A stretch of DNA of 64,000 nucleotides from Achromobacter sp. MFA1 R4 (GCF_900156745.1 NZ_LT707065.1:3720001-3784000), one strand, 5' to 3'; positions 47,836 through 56,955 are shown, counted from the first letter of the stretch. Made by a program: numbers and translations. Notes: generated by a model not told the origin, from the letters alone.

Positions 47836-48966
47836 ATGAGAACATTCGACGTAATCGTGGTGGGCGCGGGCATGCTCGGCATCGCGCATGCCTGGGCCGC
47901 CGCCAAGCGCGGCCAGTCCGTGGCCGTCATCGAGCGCAGCCGCCAGGCGCATGGCGCCACGATCCGCAATTTCGGCCAGGTCATCGTGACGGGCCAGGCG
48001 CCCGGCACCATGTTGTCGCACGCCCAGCAGTCGCGCGAGCTATGGCTCGACCTGGCCGGCAAGGCGGGCTTTCATGTGCGCGCCAACGGTGCGCTGGTGC
48101 TGGCCCGCAACGCCGACGAGGCCGACGTGCTGCAGGAATTCGCGGACACGCGGCTGCGGCAGGAAGGGTATCGCGCCGAGCTGATGTCCGGGCGCGAGGT
48201 GGCGGGCCTGTACGGCGGACAGCTCGCGCACCACTGCATGGCGCTGCGCGGCCTCGACGACCTGCAGATCTATTCGCGCGAGGCGCTGCCGGCCATCACG
48301 CATTACCTGCAATCCACGCTGGGCGTGGCCTTCATCACGGGAACGCTGGCGCGCGCGGTGGAGAACGGCGAAGTCAGCACCACGGCGGGCGACTTCAAGG
48401 CATCGCATGTGTTCGTCTGCCCCGGCCACGACTACCTCACCTTGCTGCCCGAACGCTTCGCGCCGCTGAACCTGGAGGTCACCCGCCTGCAGATGCTGCG
48501 CGCGGCCTTCGACACCCATCCCATCGCGCTGGACCGCCCGCTGCTGACGGGTCTTTCTTGCGTGCACTACGGCGCATTTTCGGACCTGCCGTCCGCACAG
48601 GCGCTGCGCGACGTGATCCAGGCGCGCACGCCCATGCTGCTGGAAAACGGCATTCACCTGCTGATCAGCCCCACGCCCTACGGCGAACTGATCATCGGCG
48701 ACTCGCACCGGTATGGCGAGGACGCGTTGCCGTTCAACGACGAGGCCGTCGACAACGCCATGCTGGATCTCGCGTCCCAGGCGCTGGGCGCGCGGCTGCG
48801 GGTGCTTGAGCGGTGGCAGGGCGTCTACGGCGCGCATGGGCCGGCGCCGTTCTCGGTCATGCCGGTCGATGCGGCGACGACCGTGGCGGTCATGCATTCC
48901 GGCGTCGGCATGACGGTGGGCCTGGCGATCGGCGAACGGACCGTCGCCGGCGTGATCGGGCGCTGA
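47836..48966 (+). CDS. FAD-dependent amine oxidase-like protein of phosphonate operons
   Basis: 376-residue DAO/glycine-oxidase-fold flavoprotein of a clade recurrent in phosphonate loci (TIGR03364 type). The FAD-binding start is VIVVGAGMLGIAHAWAAAKRG, followed by VAVIERSRQAHGATIRNFGQV, and the C-terminal HSGVGMTVGLAIGE closes the FAD site. Related enzymes are thought to oxidise aminoethylphosphonate or its N-methyl forms to phosphonoacetaldehyde, which would feed PhnX here in place of PhnW. The substrate is inferred. It is the last gene of the operon, followed by a bidirectional terminator. Confidence 0.85.
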   Translation: MRTFDVIVVGAGMLGIAHAWAAAKRGQSVAVIERSRQAHGATIRNFGQVIVTGQAPGTMLSHAQQSRELWLDLAGKAGFHVRANGALVLARNADEADVLQEFADTRLRQEGYRAELMSGREVAGLYGGQLAHHCMALRGLDDLQIYSREALPAITHYLQSTLGVAFITGTLARAVENGEVSTTAGDFKASHVFVCPGHDYLTLLPERFAPLNLEVTRLQMLRAAFDTHPIALDRPLLTGLSCVHYGAFSDLPSAQALRDVIQARTPMLLENGIHLLISPTPYGELIIGDSHRYGEDALPFNDEAVDNAMLDLASQALGARLRVLERWQGVYGAHGPAPFSVMPVDAATTVAVMHSGVGMTVGLAIGERTVAGVIGR

Positions 48967-48988
48967 AGCGCCCCGCCGCTTCCGGATG

Positions 48989-49033
48989 AAAAAAGGGCCT
49001 CGCGAATCCGAACGGATTTCGCGAGGCCCTTTG
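48989..49033. terminator. Bidirectional terminator closing the phosphonate operon
   Basis: A long stem AAAGGGCCTCGCGAA-TCCG / CGGA-T-TTCGCGAGGCCCTTT with a 2-nt loop and one bulged T; A-run left, T right. It separates the FAD gene from the convergent Rieske gene. Confidence 0.9.
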
Positions 49034-49057
49034 TCATGCATGCGGGGAGCAGGGAAC

Positions 49058-50203
49058 CTACACCTCTTGCATGATGCGGCGGTACCACTCATGGAAATGC
49101 TGCATGCCGTCTTCCATGGGCGACTGGTAGGGGCCGGTCTCGTTCACGCCGCGCAGCATCAGGGCCTTGCGGCCCGCATCCATGCGTTCGGCGATCTCGT
49201 CGTCCTCGATGGCCGTTTCCATGTAGGCCGCGCGCTGCGCCTCGACGAACTCGCGCTCGAAGGCGGCGATTTCCTCGGGGTAGTAGAACTCGACGACGTT
49301 GACCGTTTCCTGCGGACCCTTCGGGTACAGCGTGGACAGCACCAGCACGTGCGGGTAGAGCTCGATCATGTGCGTCGGGAAATACGTGACCCACACGGCG
49401 CCGAAGTCCGGCGCGTCGCCTTCGCGGAACGACAGCAGGCGGTCGTGCCACTGCTTGTACACGTCGGAACCCGGCTGCGCCAGCGCATTGTGCACGCCCA
49501 CCTTCTGCAGGCTGTACCAGTCGTTGAACTCCCAGGTCAGGTCGTCGCACGTGACGAAGCGCCCCAGTCCCGGATGGAACGGGCCGACGTGGTAGTCCTC
49601 GAGGTAGACCTCGATGAAGGTCTTCCAGTTGTAGTTGCACTGATGGACCTCGACATGGTCCAGCACGTAATCGCCGAAGTCGAACTCGGGTCGCGCGAAC
49701 AGCGGCGCCATGTCGGCGGCGGGATCGCGCGGGCCTTCGAAGAGCAGCCCATGGCAATCGCGCAGGCGGTACTTCTGCAGGTTCATGCAGGGCGTGGTCT
49801 CGAACTGCGGCGCGCCCAGCAACTCACCCCGGTTGTTGTACGTCCAGCGGTGCAGCGGGCAGACGATGTTGCCGCCCGTGGCCTTCAGGTTGCCGTGCGT
49901 GTTGCAGTTGCCGGCCACGTTGCCGGCTTCGCCGCCAAGCATCAATGCCTGACGGTGGCGGCAGACATTTGAGATGAGATCGACGCCGTGCTGGTTGCGA
50001 ACCAGCGTGCGCCCTCCGTTTTCCTGGACCAACGTACGCCAATCCCCGATTTCGGGCACCAATTTCTGGTGGCCGACGTAGAGCGAGGATTGCTTGAAAA
50101 TGAGTTCTTGCTCGCGGGCAAAGAGGGCTTCGTCAAAATATGCGCTGACGGGTAGCTGGGTGCGAGCTGGCACGACATGTGCCATCCGACCGATGTCGGT
50201 CAT
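49058..50203 (-). CDS. Rieske non-heme iron oxygenase, large subunit
   Basis: 381-residue ring-hydroxylating-type oxygenase. The Rieske ligands Cys81, His83, Cys115 and His118 (CRH...CPLH) are present, but the spacer between the pairs is 31 residues instead of the usual 15-17 and contains an extra Cys100-x-x-His103. The catalytic iron ligands His205 and His210 (EDYHVGPFH) are intact. GGAGGG precedes the ATG at 50203. No ferredoxin or reductase gene is adjacent, so electron donors are unknown. It converges on the phosphonate operon; whether it acts on phosphonates is a guess. Confidence 0.9.
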   Translation of the reverse strand: MTDIGRMAHVVPARTQLPVSAYFDEALFAREQELIFKQSSLYVGHQKLVPEIGDWRTLVQENGGRTLVRNQHGVDLISNVCRHRQALMLGGEAGNVAGNCNTHGNLKATGGNIVCPLHRWTYNNRGELLGAPQFETTPCMNLQKYRLRDCHGLLFEGPRDPAADMAPLFARPEFDFGDYVLDHVEVHQCNYNWKTFIEVYLEDYHVGPFHPGLGRFVTCDDLTWEFNDWYSLQKVGVHNALAQPGSDVYKQWHDRLLSFREGDAPDFGAVWVTYFPTHMIELYPHVLVLSTLYPKGPQETVNVVEFYYPEEIAAFEREFVEAQRAAYMETAIEDDEIAERMDAGRKALMLRGVNETGPYQSPMEDGMQHFHEWYRRIMQEV

Positions 50204-50492
50204 GATTCCCTCCGCTCGGATGAAAAAGCCAGGACGGTTTGAGCCTTGCCAGGCGCTTTTGTTCAAGTCCAGGTATTCCTCCGCTGGCGTGCGAAGGCCT
50301 GTTCATGAATTCGAGCCTGGCTAAATCCGTTCTGGCGCGAAGAAAAATCGGTGTCTGGCCGATCAAATAAGCCGTGAATTGTACCCCAAGGGCTTGTGCG
50401 CCGCCCGTCCGGATCGGCGCGCCTGCTTTGGAAAATCCCCCGGCCGTCCTGCGCTGGCGTAAACCGCGATCAACCTTGGCGCCGTAGACCCT
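50204..50492. other. 289-base gap before the Rieske gene
   Basis: No gene is seen. On the minus strand a possible -10 TACAAT (50378-50383) could start a leader of about 170 nt to the Rieske gene, but no good -35 accompanies it. No terminator is visible for the acyltransferase gene end on this side. Confidence 0.35.
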
Positions 50493-51503
50493 TCAGACGA
50501 GGCGGCGCGTGGCCGGATGGCGCCTGAGCAACCAACTGCTGGCGGCCGACAGCGCGAACACCGCCATCGTGAGCAAGGGCAAGGTCCACGCGTCGCGGTC
50601 GTCGCCGGAAAAGGCGCCGGCGCGGCGCGCGATGTCCAGGAACACCGGATGAATGAGGTATACGCCAAACGTCAGCGGCGCCAGCGCCGCCAGCCTGGGC
50701 AATCGGGGCGAGGACACGATCCACTGGAATGCGGCCAGCGACATGAACGGCACCGTCAGGCTGAAGTAATCGTAGAAGTAGGTGTCCAGCACGTGGCCGT
50801 TGGACATGATCGTCACGCCCAGCGCGGTCGCGGCCACGGTCGCGGCCAGCATCAGGCCGGGGCGCGGAATCCGCATCTCGCCGTCGAAAATGAGCCGTCC
50901 CGCCACGAAGTAGCCCAGGTAGGGCAGGAACCAGGTCAAAAAGAAACCATGCGGCGCGCCCAGCGCGCGGCGGTACAGGGCGTCCAGGATCGCCACGCCC
51001 AGGATGCCGACGACCCACAGCGCGCGCGCCCGCGGCGTGCTGCGCGAATAGAGCACGCGGACCAGCGGCGCGAACAGGTACAGGCCCACGATCATGTACA
51101 GGTACCACAGGTGATAGTAGGGCTCCCCCTGGACGACCTTGCGCGGCCAGAACGAAAAATCGATGCGGCCGTCGTCCCACCAGTCCAGGCCCGTGCGCCA
51201 CGTCAGGTAGAAGATCGTCCAGAACAGCAGCGGCGCGCAGATCCGCGCCATGCGGCGGCTGTAGAAGCGCCTGGCGTCCTGCGGCTTGCCGGGATCGAGG
51301 AGCAGCGCGCCGCTCACCATCACGAAGACGGGCACGCACCAGCGCGCGGCGGAATCGTAGAGATTGGCGGCCAGCCATGCGCCGCGGCCATGCGCGCCGG
51401 GATCGCTCACGACGAGGGCGGCGCTGTGCAGCAGAACGACGGCCAGCGCAGCCAGCCATCGGGCTGAGTCCAGGCGGGCATATCGGTCTTCGGATTGAGG
51501 CAT
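50493..51503 (-). CDS. Acyltransferase 3 (OafA/WecH-like) membrane protein
   Basis: 336-residue integral membrane acyltransferase with about ten helices. Family motifs: RYARLDSARWLAALAVVLLHSAA (the H is the catalytic His), R-x-R-like FYSRRMARICAPLLFWT, and YHLWYLYMIVGLYLFAPLVR. It resembles WecH, the O-acetyltransferase of enterobacterial common antigen. Such enzymes acetylate surface sugars or other acceptors; the acceptor is unknown. It stands alone on the minus strand. Confidence 0.88.
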   Translation of the reverse strand: MPQSEDRYARLDSARWLAALAVVLLHSAALVVSDPGAHGRGAWLAANLYDSAARWCVPVFVMVSGALLLDPGKPQDARRFYSRRMARICAPLLFWTIFYLTWRTGLDWWDDGRIDFSFWPRKVVQGEPYYHLWYLYMIVGLYLFAPLVRVLYSRSTPRARALWVVGILGVAILDALYRRALGAPHGFFLTWFLPYLGYFVAGRLIFDGEMRIPRPGLMLAATVAATALGVTIMSNGHVLDTYFYDYFSLTVPFMSLAAFQWIVSSPRLPRLAALAPLTFGVYLIHPVFLDIARRAGAFSGDDRDAWTLPLLTMAVFALSAASSWLLRRHPATRRLV

Positions 51504-51728
51504 CGGGCTCCCGGGGATGTCGGCGGATTGGTCGGCTTTTCCGGCCTTACCTTATCAGCGGGGGCGAGACGATTTCTGTATCCAGGGGTTAGGCCGCGCG
51601 TAAAAAACCGACAGGGCCAAGGCGGCGCTGTCGGGGAAAAGGCCTGTTCGCGCCGGGGCTGCGGACAGGCCGATCGCGGGCCGGCGGTCCGCGAACGTTT
51701 TGTCACGAAACCGGGCGGTCGTGCACGC

Positions 51729-52697
51729 TCATTGCAGGACGATGTTGGCCTGCTTGATGAGCTGCGACACGATGGGCTGTTCGGTCTTGATCTGCTTGTC
51801 CAGTTCCGCCGCCGTGCCGGAACGCGGATCGATGCCCATGTCCAGCAGGCGCTTCTTCACGGCTTCGTCCTGCAGGGTCTCGGTCAGCGCGGCCTGCAGG
51901 CGCTCCACGACCGGAGCGGGGGTGCCCTTGGGGGCCACGAAACTGAACCAGGCGGTCATGTCGAACGAGGGATAGCCTTGTTCGGCCAGCGTGCTCACGT
52001 TGGGCTGCGTCGCCAGGCGCGTGGGGCTGGTGATCGCGAACACCTTCACCTTGCCGGCGTCTGCCTGCGGCATGCCGGTGGCGACCATGTCGAAGAACAG
52101 GTCCACGTCGCCGCTGATCAGGGCCGGCAGGGCCTGGGTGGCTCCCTTGAACGGCACGTGCAGGATGTCGATGCCCGCGCGTGACTTGAACAGTTCGCCG
52201 GCCAGGTGCGAAGACGTGCCGGGGCCGAAGGTGGCAAAGGTCAGCTTGCCCGGATTCTGCTTGGCGTAGGCCACGACGTCCTGCGTGCTGTTGAAGGGCC
52301 GCTTGGGCGAGGACAACAGGACGAGCGGACCAATGCCCACCATGCCGATCCTGGCGAAGCTGTCCGGGTCGTAGGGCAGTTCCTTATACAGATAACGGTT
52401 GGTCACCAGCGTCGAGTTGGTGGCCATCAGGATGGTGTAGCCGTCGGGGTTTTCACGCGAAACGTAGGCCGCGCCAATGGAGGTGCCCGCGCCGGCCTTG
52501 TTTTCGACGATCATGGGCTGGCCCAGGTTCTTGGCCATCCGCTCGGCCAGCACGCGCGTCAGCACGTCGGTGGCGCCGCCGGCCGGGAAGGGCGAAATCA
52601 CCTTGATCGGCCGTGAGGGATAGGTATCGGCCTGGGCTCCCAGCGCGGCGGCGCTGAGCATCAGGGTGGCGAGCAGTTTGAAGCTGTTGCGAATCAT
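51729..52697 (-). CDS. Bug-family (TTT-type) periplasmic binding protein
   Basis: 322-residue solute-binding protein of the Bug family, much expanded in Bordetella and Achromobacter. Signal peptide to about residue 24 (GAQADTYPSRPIKVI), then the typical PFPAGGATDVLTRVLAERM and VENKAGAGTSIGAAYV, ATFGPGTSSHLAGELF and PFKGATQALPALISGDVD. The matching TctA/TctB membrane genes are not nearby, as is usual for orphan Bug proteins. It is divergent from an IclR gene with a palindrome between. AAGGGG precedes the ATG at 52697. Ligand unknown. Confidence 0.94.
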   Translation of the reverse strand: MIRNSFKLLATLMLSAAALGAQADTYPSRPIKVISPFPAGGATDVLTRVLAERMAKNLGQPMIVENKAGAGTSIGAAYVSRENPDGYTILMATNSTLVTNRYLYKELPYDPDSFARIGMVGIGPLVLLSSPKRPFNSTQDVVAYAKQNPGKLTFATFGPGTSSHLAGELFKSRAGIDILHVPFKGATQALPALISGDVDLFFDMVATGMPQADAGKVKVFAITSPTRLATQPNVSTLAEQGYPSFDMTAWFSFVAPKGTPAPVVERLQAALTETLQDEAVKKRLLDMGIDPRSGTAAELDKQIKTEQPIVSQLIKQANIVLQ

Positions 52698-52797
52698 GTT
52701 TTCCCCTTGAAATCGCATGGTCGGAGTGGATCGCCGGGCCTGGCTTGGCGGGTGCGATGCCGCGCGTCGCGTCGCTTGCCAGGTCTCCTTGGATGGT

Positions 52798-52822
52798 TTA
52801 AATTCCGTTATATGGAATTTAA
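52798..52822. promoter_or_regulatory. 25-bp palindrome, probable IclR operator
   Basis: Perfect 9-bp arms TTAAATTCC / GGAATTTAA around a 7-bp centre GTTATAT, in the divergent gap between the Bug gene and the IclR gene. IclR-family regulators bind such palindromes; the AT-rich sequence contrasts with GC-rich surroundings. Confidence 0.7.
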
Positions 52823-52864
52823 TTTTGTCATTCGAAATAAACTATAAAAACGAAGCGAATAGAA

Positions 52865-53719
52865 ATGCAATCATTTTCTGACCCCAGGCGCACCGCCCAT
52901 CCCCCCTCCAAGCCCGACGAGAAGCTCGAACTGAGCCTGCCCGCGCGCCGCAAACGGGGCGCGGGCGCGGGGGGCGGCGCCCAGTCGCCGGATTTCATCA
53001 CCGCCCTGGCGCGCGGGCTGGATGTGCTGCGGTGCTTTCGGCACGGCGTGACCGCCCTGGGCAACCTGGACCTGGCGCGCCTGACCGGCCTGCCCAAGCC
53101 CACCATCAGCCGCATCACCTACACGCTGACCGAACTGGGCTACCTGCGTTATCACCCGGACACCGGCAAGTACTCGCCCGGATACGGCGTCCTGGCCCTG
53201 GGGTTCGGGCTGCTGGCCGGGCTGGAGGTCCGCGAGCTGGCCAAGGCTTCGATGACCGACCTGGCCCGCGAGACCGGGGGCGCCGTCGCGCTGGGGGCGT
53301 TCGACGGCGATGCCATGACCTATGTCGAGGCCATTCACGGCTCGTCCGCGCTGTATCTGCGGCTGCCGGTCGGCTACCGCGCCACGCTGGACAGCGCCAT
53401 GGGCCGGGCCTACCTGGCCAGCCTGCCCGAGCAGGAATGCGAGGCCGTGCTGGCGCGCCTGGGAGAGGGGGCGCCGGCGCCCGAGGCCATCGCGCGGGCC
53501 CGTGCGGAACTGGCCCAGGAAGGCTGCTGCTTCGCCATCGGGGAATGGCAGTCCGGCATCAATGCCGTGGCGGTGCCTTTCACGTCCATCACGGGCGAGG
53601 GCGTCTTCGTCATGAGCTGCGGCGGACCGGCCAGCCTGCTCGAAGCGTCGCATCTGCGGGCTCGCGTGGCGCCGGCGCTGCTGGCCGCGGTGGCAGGCCT
53701 GGCGGGGGCGCCAGCCTGA
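52865..53719 (+). CDS. IclR-family transcriptional regulator
   Basis: 284-residue IclR regulator. After about 40 residues of disordered basic N-terminus (PARRKRGAGAGGG), the winged helix-turn-helix is FITALARGLDVLRCFRHG...LARLTGLPKPTISRITYTLTELGYL, then the effector domain with RETGGAVALGAF, GYRATLDSAMGRAYLA and INAVAVPFTSITGEGVFVMSCGG. It probably controls the divergent Bug gene and itself through the 25-bp palindrome. Its effector is unknown. Confidence 0.93.
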   Translation: MQSFSDPRRTAHPPSKPDEKLELSLPARRKRGAGAGGGAQSPDFITALARGLDVLRCFRHGVTALGNLDLARLTGLPKPTISRITYTLTELGYLRYHPDTGKYSPGYGVLALGFGLLAGLEVRELAKASMTDLARETGGAVALGAFDGDAMTYVEAIHGSSALYLRLPVGYRATLDSAMGRAYLASLPEQECEAVLARLGEGAPAPEAIARARAELAQEGCCFAIGEWQSGINAVAVPFTSITGEGVFVMSCGGPASLLEASHLRARVAPALLAAVAGLAGAPA

Positions 53720-53802
53720 GGCGCGGGGCGCATCCGGTCCGCGCATGGCTATCTCGTACAATTCACGGATTAATCCACCCCTAGTGCCCCCGGAGGCCCC
53801 GT

Positions 53803-54069
53803 TTGGCCAATCCCATCCCCGCTGATCCGCAGAACGACGATCGTCCCTTGCCCCAGGATTTCGAAACGGCGCTGGCCGAACTGGAATCGCTCGTGGCGGC
53901 CATGGAAGACGGCTCGCTGCCGCTTGAGCAATCGCTGGCCGCCTACAAGCGTGGCGTGGCGCTCACGCGGGTCTGCCAGGAGCGCCTGGCGCAGGCCGAA
54001 CAGCAGGTGAAGGTGCTCGAGGGCGACCTGCTCCGGCCCCTGGATCCCGCGGCGCTGGACGACGAATAA
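53803..54069 (+). CDS. xseB: Exodeoxyribonuclease VII small subunit
   Basis: 88-residue small subunit of the single-strand exonuclease ExoVII. Pattern DFETALAELESLVAAMEDGSLPLEQSLAAYKRGVALTRVCQERLAQAEQQVKVL is the family signature. It starts with TTG at 53803 after CGGAGG. It sits in the conserved xseB-ispA-dxs order, with ispA 7 bases on. Confidence 0.95.
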   Translation: MANPIPADPQNDDRPLPQDFETALAELESLVAAMEDGSLPLEQSLAAYKRGVALTRVCQERLAQAEQQVKVLEGDLLRPLDPAALDDE

Positions 54070-54076
54070 ACATCCG

Positions 54077-54988
54077 ATGAAGCAAATTCAACTCGCTTTT
54101 CCCGAGTGGCTGCAAGGCCGTGCGCGGCACGTCGAAGACGTGCTCGACGACCTCCTGCCGCCGGCGGACCAGGCGCCAGCCCGCTTGCATGAGGCCATGC
54201 GATACGCCGTGCTCGGCGGCGGCAAGCGCGTGCGCGCCGCCCTGGTCTATGCCGCAGGACAGGCCTGCCCCGTGAGCGGCAGCGTACTGGCCATCGAAGC
54301 CTCGCTCGACCGCGCCGCCGCGGCCGTCGAACTGATCCATGCCTATTCGCTGGTGCACGACGACCTGCCCTGCATGGACGACGACACCCTGCGCCGAGGC
54401 CGGCCCACCACGCATGTGCAGTTCGACGAGGCCACGGCCATGCTGGCGGGCGACGCCCTGCAGCCGCTTGCCTTCGAACTGGTGGCGTCCATGCCGATCG
54501 CGCCGGCGCTGATCGTGCAGGCCACCCAGTCGCTGGCGCGCGCCGCCGGCAGCCAGGGCATGGCGGGGGGCCAGGCTATCGACCTCTTCAGCGTCGGCCG
54601 CGCGTTGTCGCGCGACGAGCTGCAGATGATGCATGGCATGAAGACCGGCGCCATGCTGGCTTGCAGCGTGGCCCTGGGCGGCATCGTGGCGGGCGCAAGC
54701 TCGGCGTCGCGCCAGGCGCTCGATGCCTACGCGCAGGCCATGGGGTTGGCGTTCCAGGTGGTCGACGACATACTCGATGTCACCGCCGACAGCGCCAGCC
54801 TGGGCAAGACGCCAGGCAAGGATGCCGCCGAAAACAAGCCCACCTACGTGTCTTTGCTGGGGCTGGCCGACGCCCGGGCCTTCGCCGAGGAACTGCGCGT
54901 GGCGGCCCTGGCTGCGCTGGCGCCGCTGGGCGACGCGGGCGCGCGCCTGGCCCAGCTTGCCGACTTCATCGTTCTTCGAGACCGCTGA
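54077..54988 (+). CDS. ispA: Farnesyl diphosphate synthase
   Basis: 303-residue short-chain prenyltransferase that joins IPP to DMAPP and GPP. The first Asp-rich motif is SLVHDDLPCMDDDTLRRGRPT (DDxxxxD type) and the second is FQVVDDILDVTAD (DDxxD). GGGKRVRAAL and the Lys for substrate phosphates are present. Provides FPP for quinones and undecaprenyl phosphate. It is followed by dxs, with two overlapping stem-loops in the 51-base gap. Confidence 0.96.
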   Translation: MKQIQLAFPEWLQGRARHVEDVLDDLLPPADQAPARLHEAMRYAVLGGGKRVRAALVYAAGQACPVSGSVLAIEASLDRAAAAVELIHAYSLVHDDLPCMDDDTLRRGRPTTHVQFDEATAMLAGDALQPLAFELVASMPIAPALIVQATQSLARAAGSQGMAGGQAIDLFSVGRALSRDELQMMHGMKTGAMLACSVALGGIVAGASSASRQALDAYAQAMGLAFQVVDDILDVTADSASLGKTPGKDAAENKPTYVSLLGLADARAFAEELRVAALAALAPLGDAGARLAQLADFIVLRDR

Positions 54989-55020
54989 TCCGTGATCAGC
55001 CCGGCCCGCGCAGGCCGGGC
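54984..55020 (+). other. Two adjoining stem-loops between ispA and dxs
   Basis: GCTGATC-CGT-GATCAGC (54984-55000) includes the ispA stop, and GCCCGGCC-CGCGCA-GGCCGGGC (54999-55020) follows; they share two bases, so both cannot form fully at once. No U-tract. Confidence 0.55.
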
Positions 55021-55039
55021 CAACGAACCACATAAAAGC

Positions 55040-56902
55040 ATGACGACAGATTTACTGGACCGCATTCAATCGCCGGCTGACCTCAAGCGCCTGGATCGTC
55101 GCGAGCTTAAAAAGCTCGCCGACGAACTGCGCGGCTTCGTGCTGGAGTCGGTATCCAAAACGGGCGGACACCTGTCGTCCAACCTGGGCACCGTCGAGCT
55201 CACGCTGGCGCTGCACCAGGTGTTCGATACGCCGCACGATCGCATCGTCTGGGACGTGGGGCACCAGTCCTATCCGCACAAGATCCTGACGGGGCGCCGT
55301 GCCGGCATGGCCAAGCTGCGCCAGCAGGGCGGCATTTCCGGGTTCCCCAAGCGCAGCGAATCCGAGTACGACGCGTTCGGCACCGCGCATTCGTCCACGT
55401 CGATCTCCGCGGCCCTGGGCATGGCGGTCGCGTCGCGCAATGCGGGCGTGCAGCGCCAGCACATCGCCGTGATCGGCGACGGCGCCATGTCGGCCGGCAT
55501 GGCCTTCGAGGCCATGAACAACGCGGGCGTCACGCCCAACATCAACCTGCTGGTGATCCTGAACGACAACGACATGTCGATCTCGCCGCCGGTCGGGGCG
55601 CTGAACCGCTACCTGGCGCGCCTGATGTCGGGTCGCTTCTATGCCGCGGCCAAGAACGTGGGCCGCGCCGTCCTGCAGCACGTGCCGCCCGTGCTCGAAC
55701 TGGCCCGCCGCTTCGAGGAACATGCCAAGGGCATGGTCACGCCGGCCACGCTGTTCGAGGAATTCGGCTTCAATTACGTCGGTCCCATCGACGGCCACGA
55801 TCTGGATGCGCTGGTGCCCACGCTGCAGAACCTGAAGGCCCTCGAAGGGCTGCAGTTCCTGCATGTGGTCACGCGCAAGGGGCAGGGCTACAAGCTCGCC
55901 GAGGCCGATCCGGTGCTCTACCACGGACCCGGCAAATTCGATCCGGCGGTCGGCATCCAGCAGTCCAAGGCGCCGGGCAAGCGCACGTTCACCCAGGTGT
56001 TCGGCAAGTGGCTTTGCGACACGGCCCAGCAGGACACGCGCCTGGTCGCCGTCACGCCGGCCATGCGCGAGGGCAGCGGGCTGGTGGAGTTTGAGCAGCG
56101 CTTTGCGCAGCGGTACTTCGACGTGGGCATCGCCGAACAGCATGCCGTCACGTTCGCCGCTGGCGTGGCGTGCGAAGGCCAGAAGCCGGTTGTCGCCATC
56201 TACTCCACGTTCCTGCAGCGTGGTTACGACCAGTTCATCCATGACGTCGCGTTGCAGAACCTGGACGTCACGTTCGCGCTGGACCGCGCCGGCATCGTGG
56301 GCGCGGACGGCGCCACGCACGCGGGCAACTACGACATCGCCTTCCTGCGCTGCGTGCCGAACATGGTGGTCGCCACGCCATCCGACGAAAACGAAACCCG
56401 TCTGCTGCTGTCGACCTGTTATCAGCATCCCGGCCCCGCATCGGTGCGCTATCCGCGCGGCGCGGGCTGCGGCGCGGCGGAAGGCGAGGGCCTGGATACC
56501 GTCGAACTGGGCAAGGGCGTGATCCGGCGCGAAGGCAAGAAGATCGCCATCGTGGGCTTCGGTACGCTGGTCCAGGCGGCGCTGGGCGCCGCCGACAAGC
56601 TGGACGCCACCGTGGCGGACATGCGCTTCGTCAAGCCGATCGACCGCGACCTGATCCTCGACCTGGCGAGCCGCCACGATGCGCTCGTCACCCTGGAAGA
56701 CGCCTGCATCATGGGCGGCGCGGGCAGCGCCGTGCTGGAAGTCCTGAGCGCCGCCGGTGTGCTGATCCCCGTGTTGCAACTGGGCCTGCCGGACGAGTTC
56801 ATCGACCATGGCGAGCAATCGGCCCTGCTGGCCGGACTGGGGCTGGACGCGGCCGGCATCGAGCAGTCGATCCGCACGCGCTATGCCGCGCTGCTGAAGT
56901 GA
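55040..56902 (+). CDS. dxs: 1-deoxy-D-xylulose-5-phosphate synthase
   Basis: 620-residue thiamine-diphosphate enzyme that condenses pyruvate with glyceraldehyde-3-phosphate, the first and rate-limiting step of the MEP pathway. N-terminal domain: [53 protein letters not shown] with the ThDP motif GDG...NDN. Central: [21 protein letters not shown]-terminal transketolase-like domain ends with [11 protein letters not shown]. The ATG at 55040 gives the typical [16 protein letters not shown] start. Length is normal. Confidence 0.98.
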   Translation: MTTDLLDRIQSPADLKRLDRRELKKLADELRGFVLESVSKTGGHLSSNLGTVELTLALHQVFDTPHDRIVWDVGHQSYPHKILTGRRAGMAKLRQQGGISGFPKRSESEYDAFGTAHSSTSISAALGMAVASRNAGVQRQHIAVIGDGAMSAGMAFEAMNNAGVTPNINLLVILNDNDMSISPPVGALNRYLARLMSGRFYAAAKNVGRAVLQHVPPVLELARRFEEHAKGMVTPATLFEEFGFNYVGPIDGHDLDALVPTLQNLKALEGLQFLHVVTRKGQGYKLAEADPVLYHGPGKFDPAVGIQQSKAPGKRTFTQVFGKWLCDTAQQDTRLVAVTPAMREGSGLVEFEQRFAQRYFDVGIAEQHAVTFAAGVACEGQKPVVAIYSTFLQRGYDQFIHDVALQNLDVTFALDRAGIVGADGATHAGNYDIAFLRCVPNMVVATPSDENETRLLLSTCYQHPGPASVRYPRGAGCGAAEGEGLDTVELGKGVIRREGKKIAIVGFGTLVQAALGAADKLDATVADMRFVKPIDRDLILDLASRHDALVTLEDACIMGGAGSAVLEVLSAAGVLIPVLQLGLPDEFIDHGEQSALLAGLGLDAAGIEQSIRTRYAALLK

Positions 56903-56909
56903 CTTCGGG

Positions 56910-56955
56910 TTCATCCTTGAGGCCGAGGGCGCACGCTTTCGGCCGCAAGGATGAA
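56910..56955 (+). other. Long hairpin 7 bases after dxs
   Basis: Outer stem TTCATCCTTG/CAAGGATGAA (10 bp, 56910-56919 with 56946-56955) and inner stem GGCCGA/TCGGCC (56921-56926 with 56939-56944), separated by one A-G mismatch; 12-nt loop. No U-tract follows. Confidence 0.65.
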
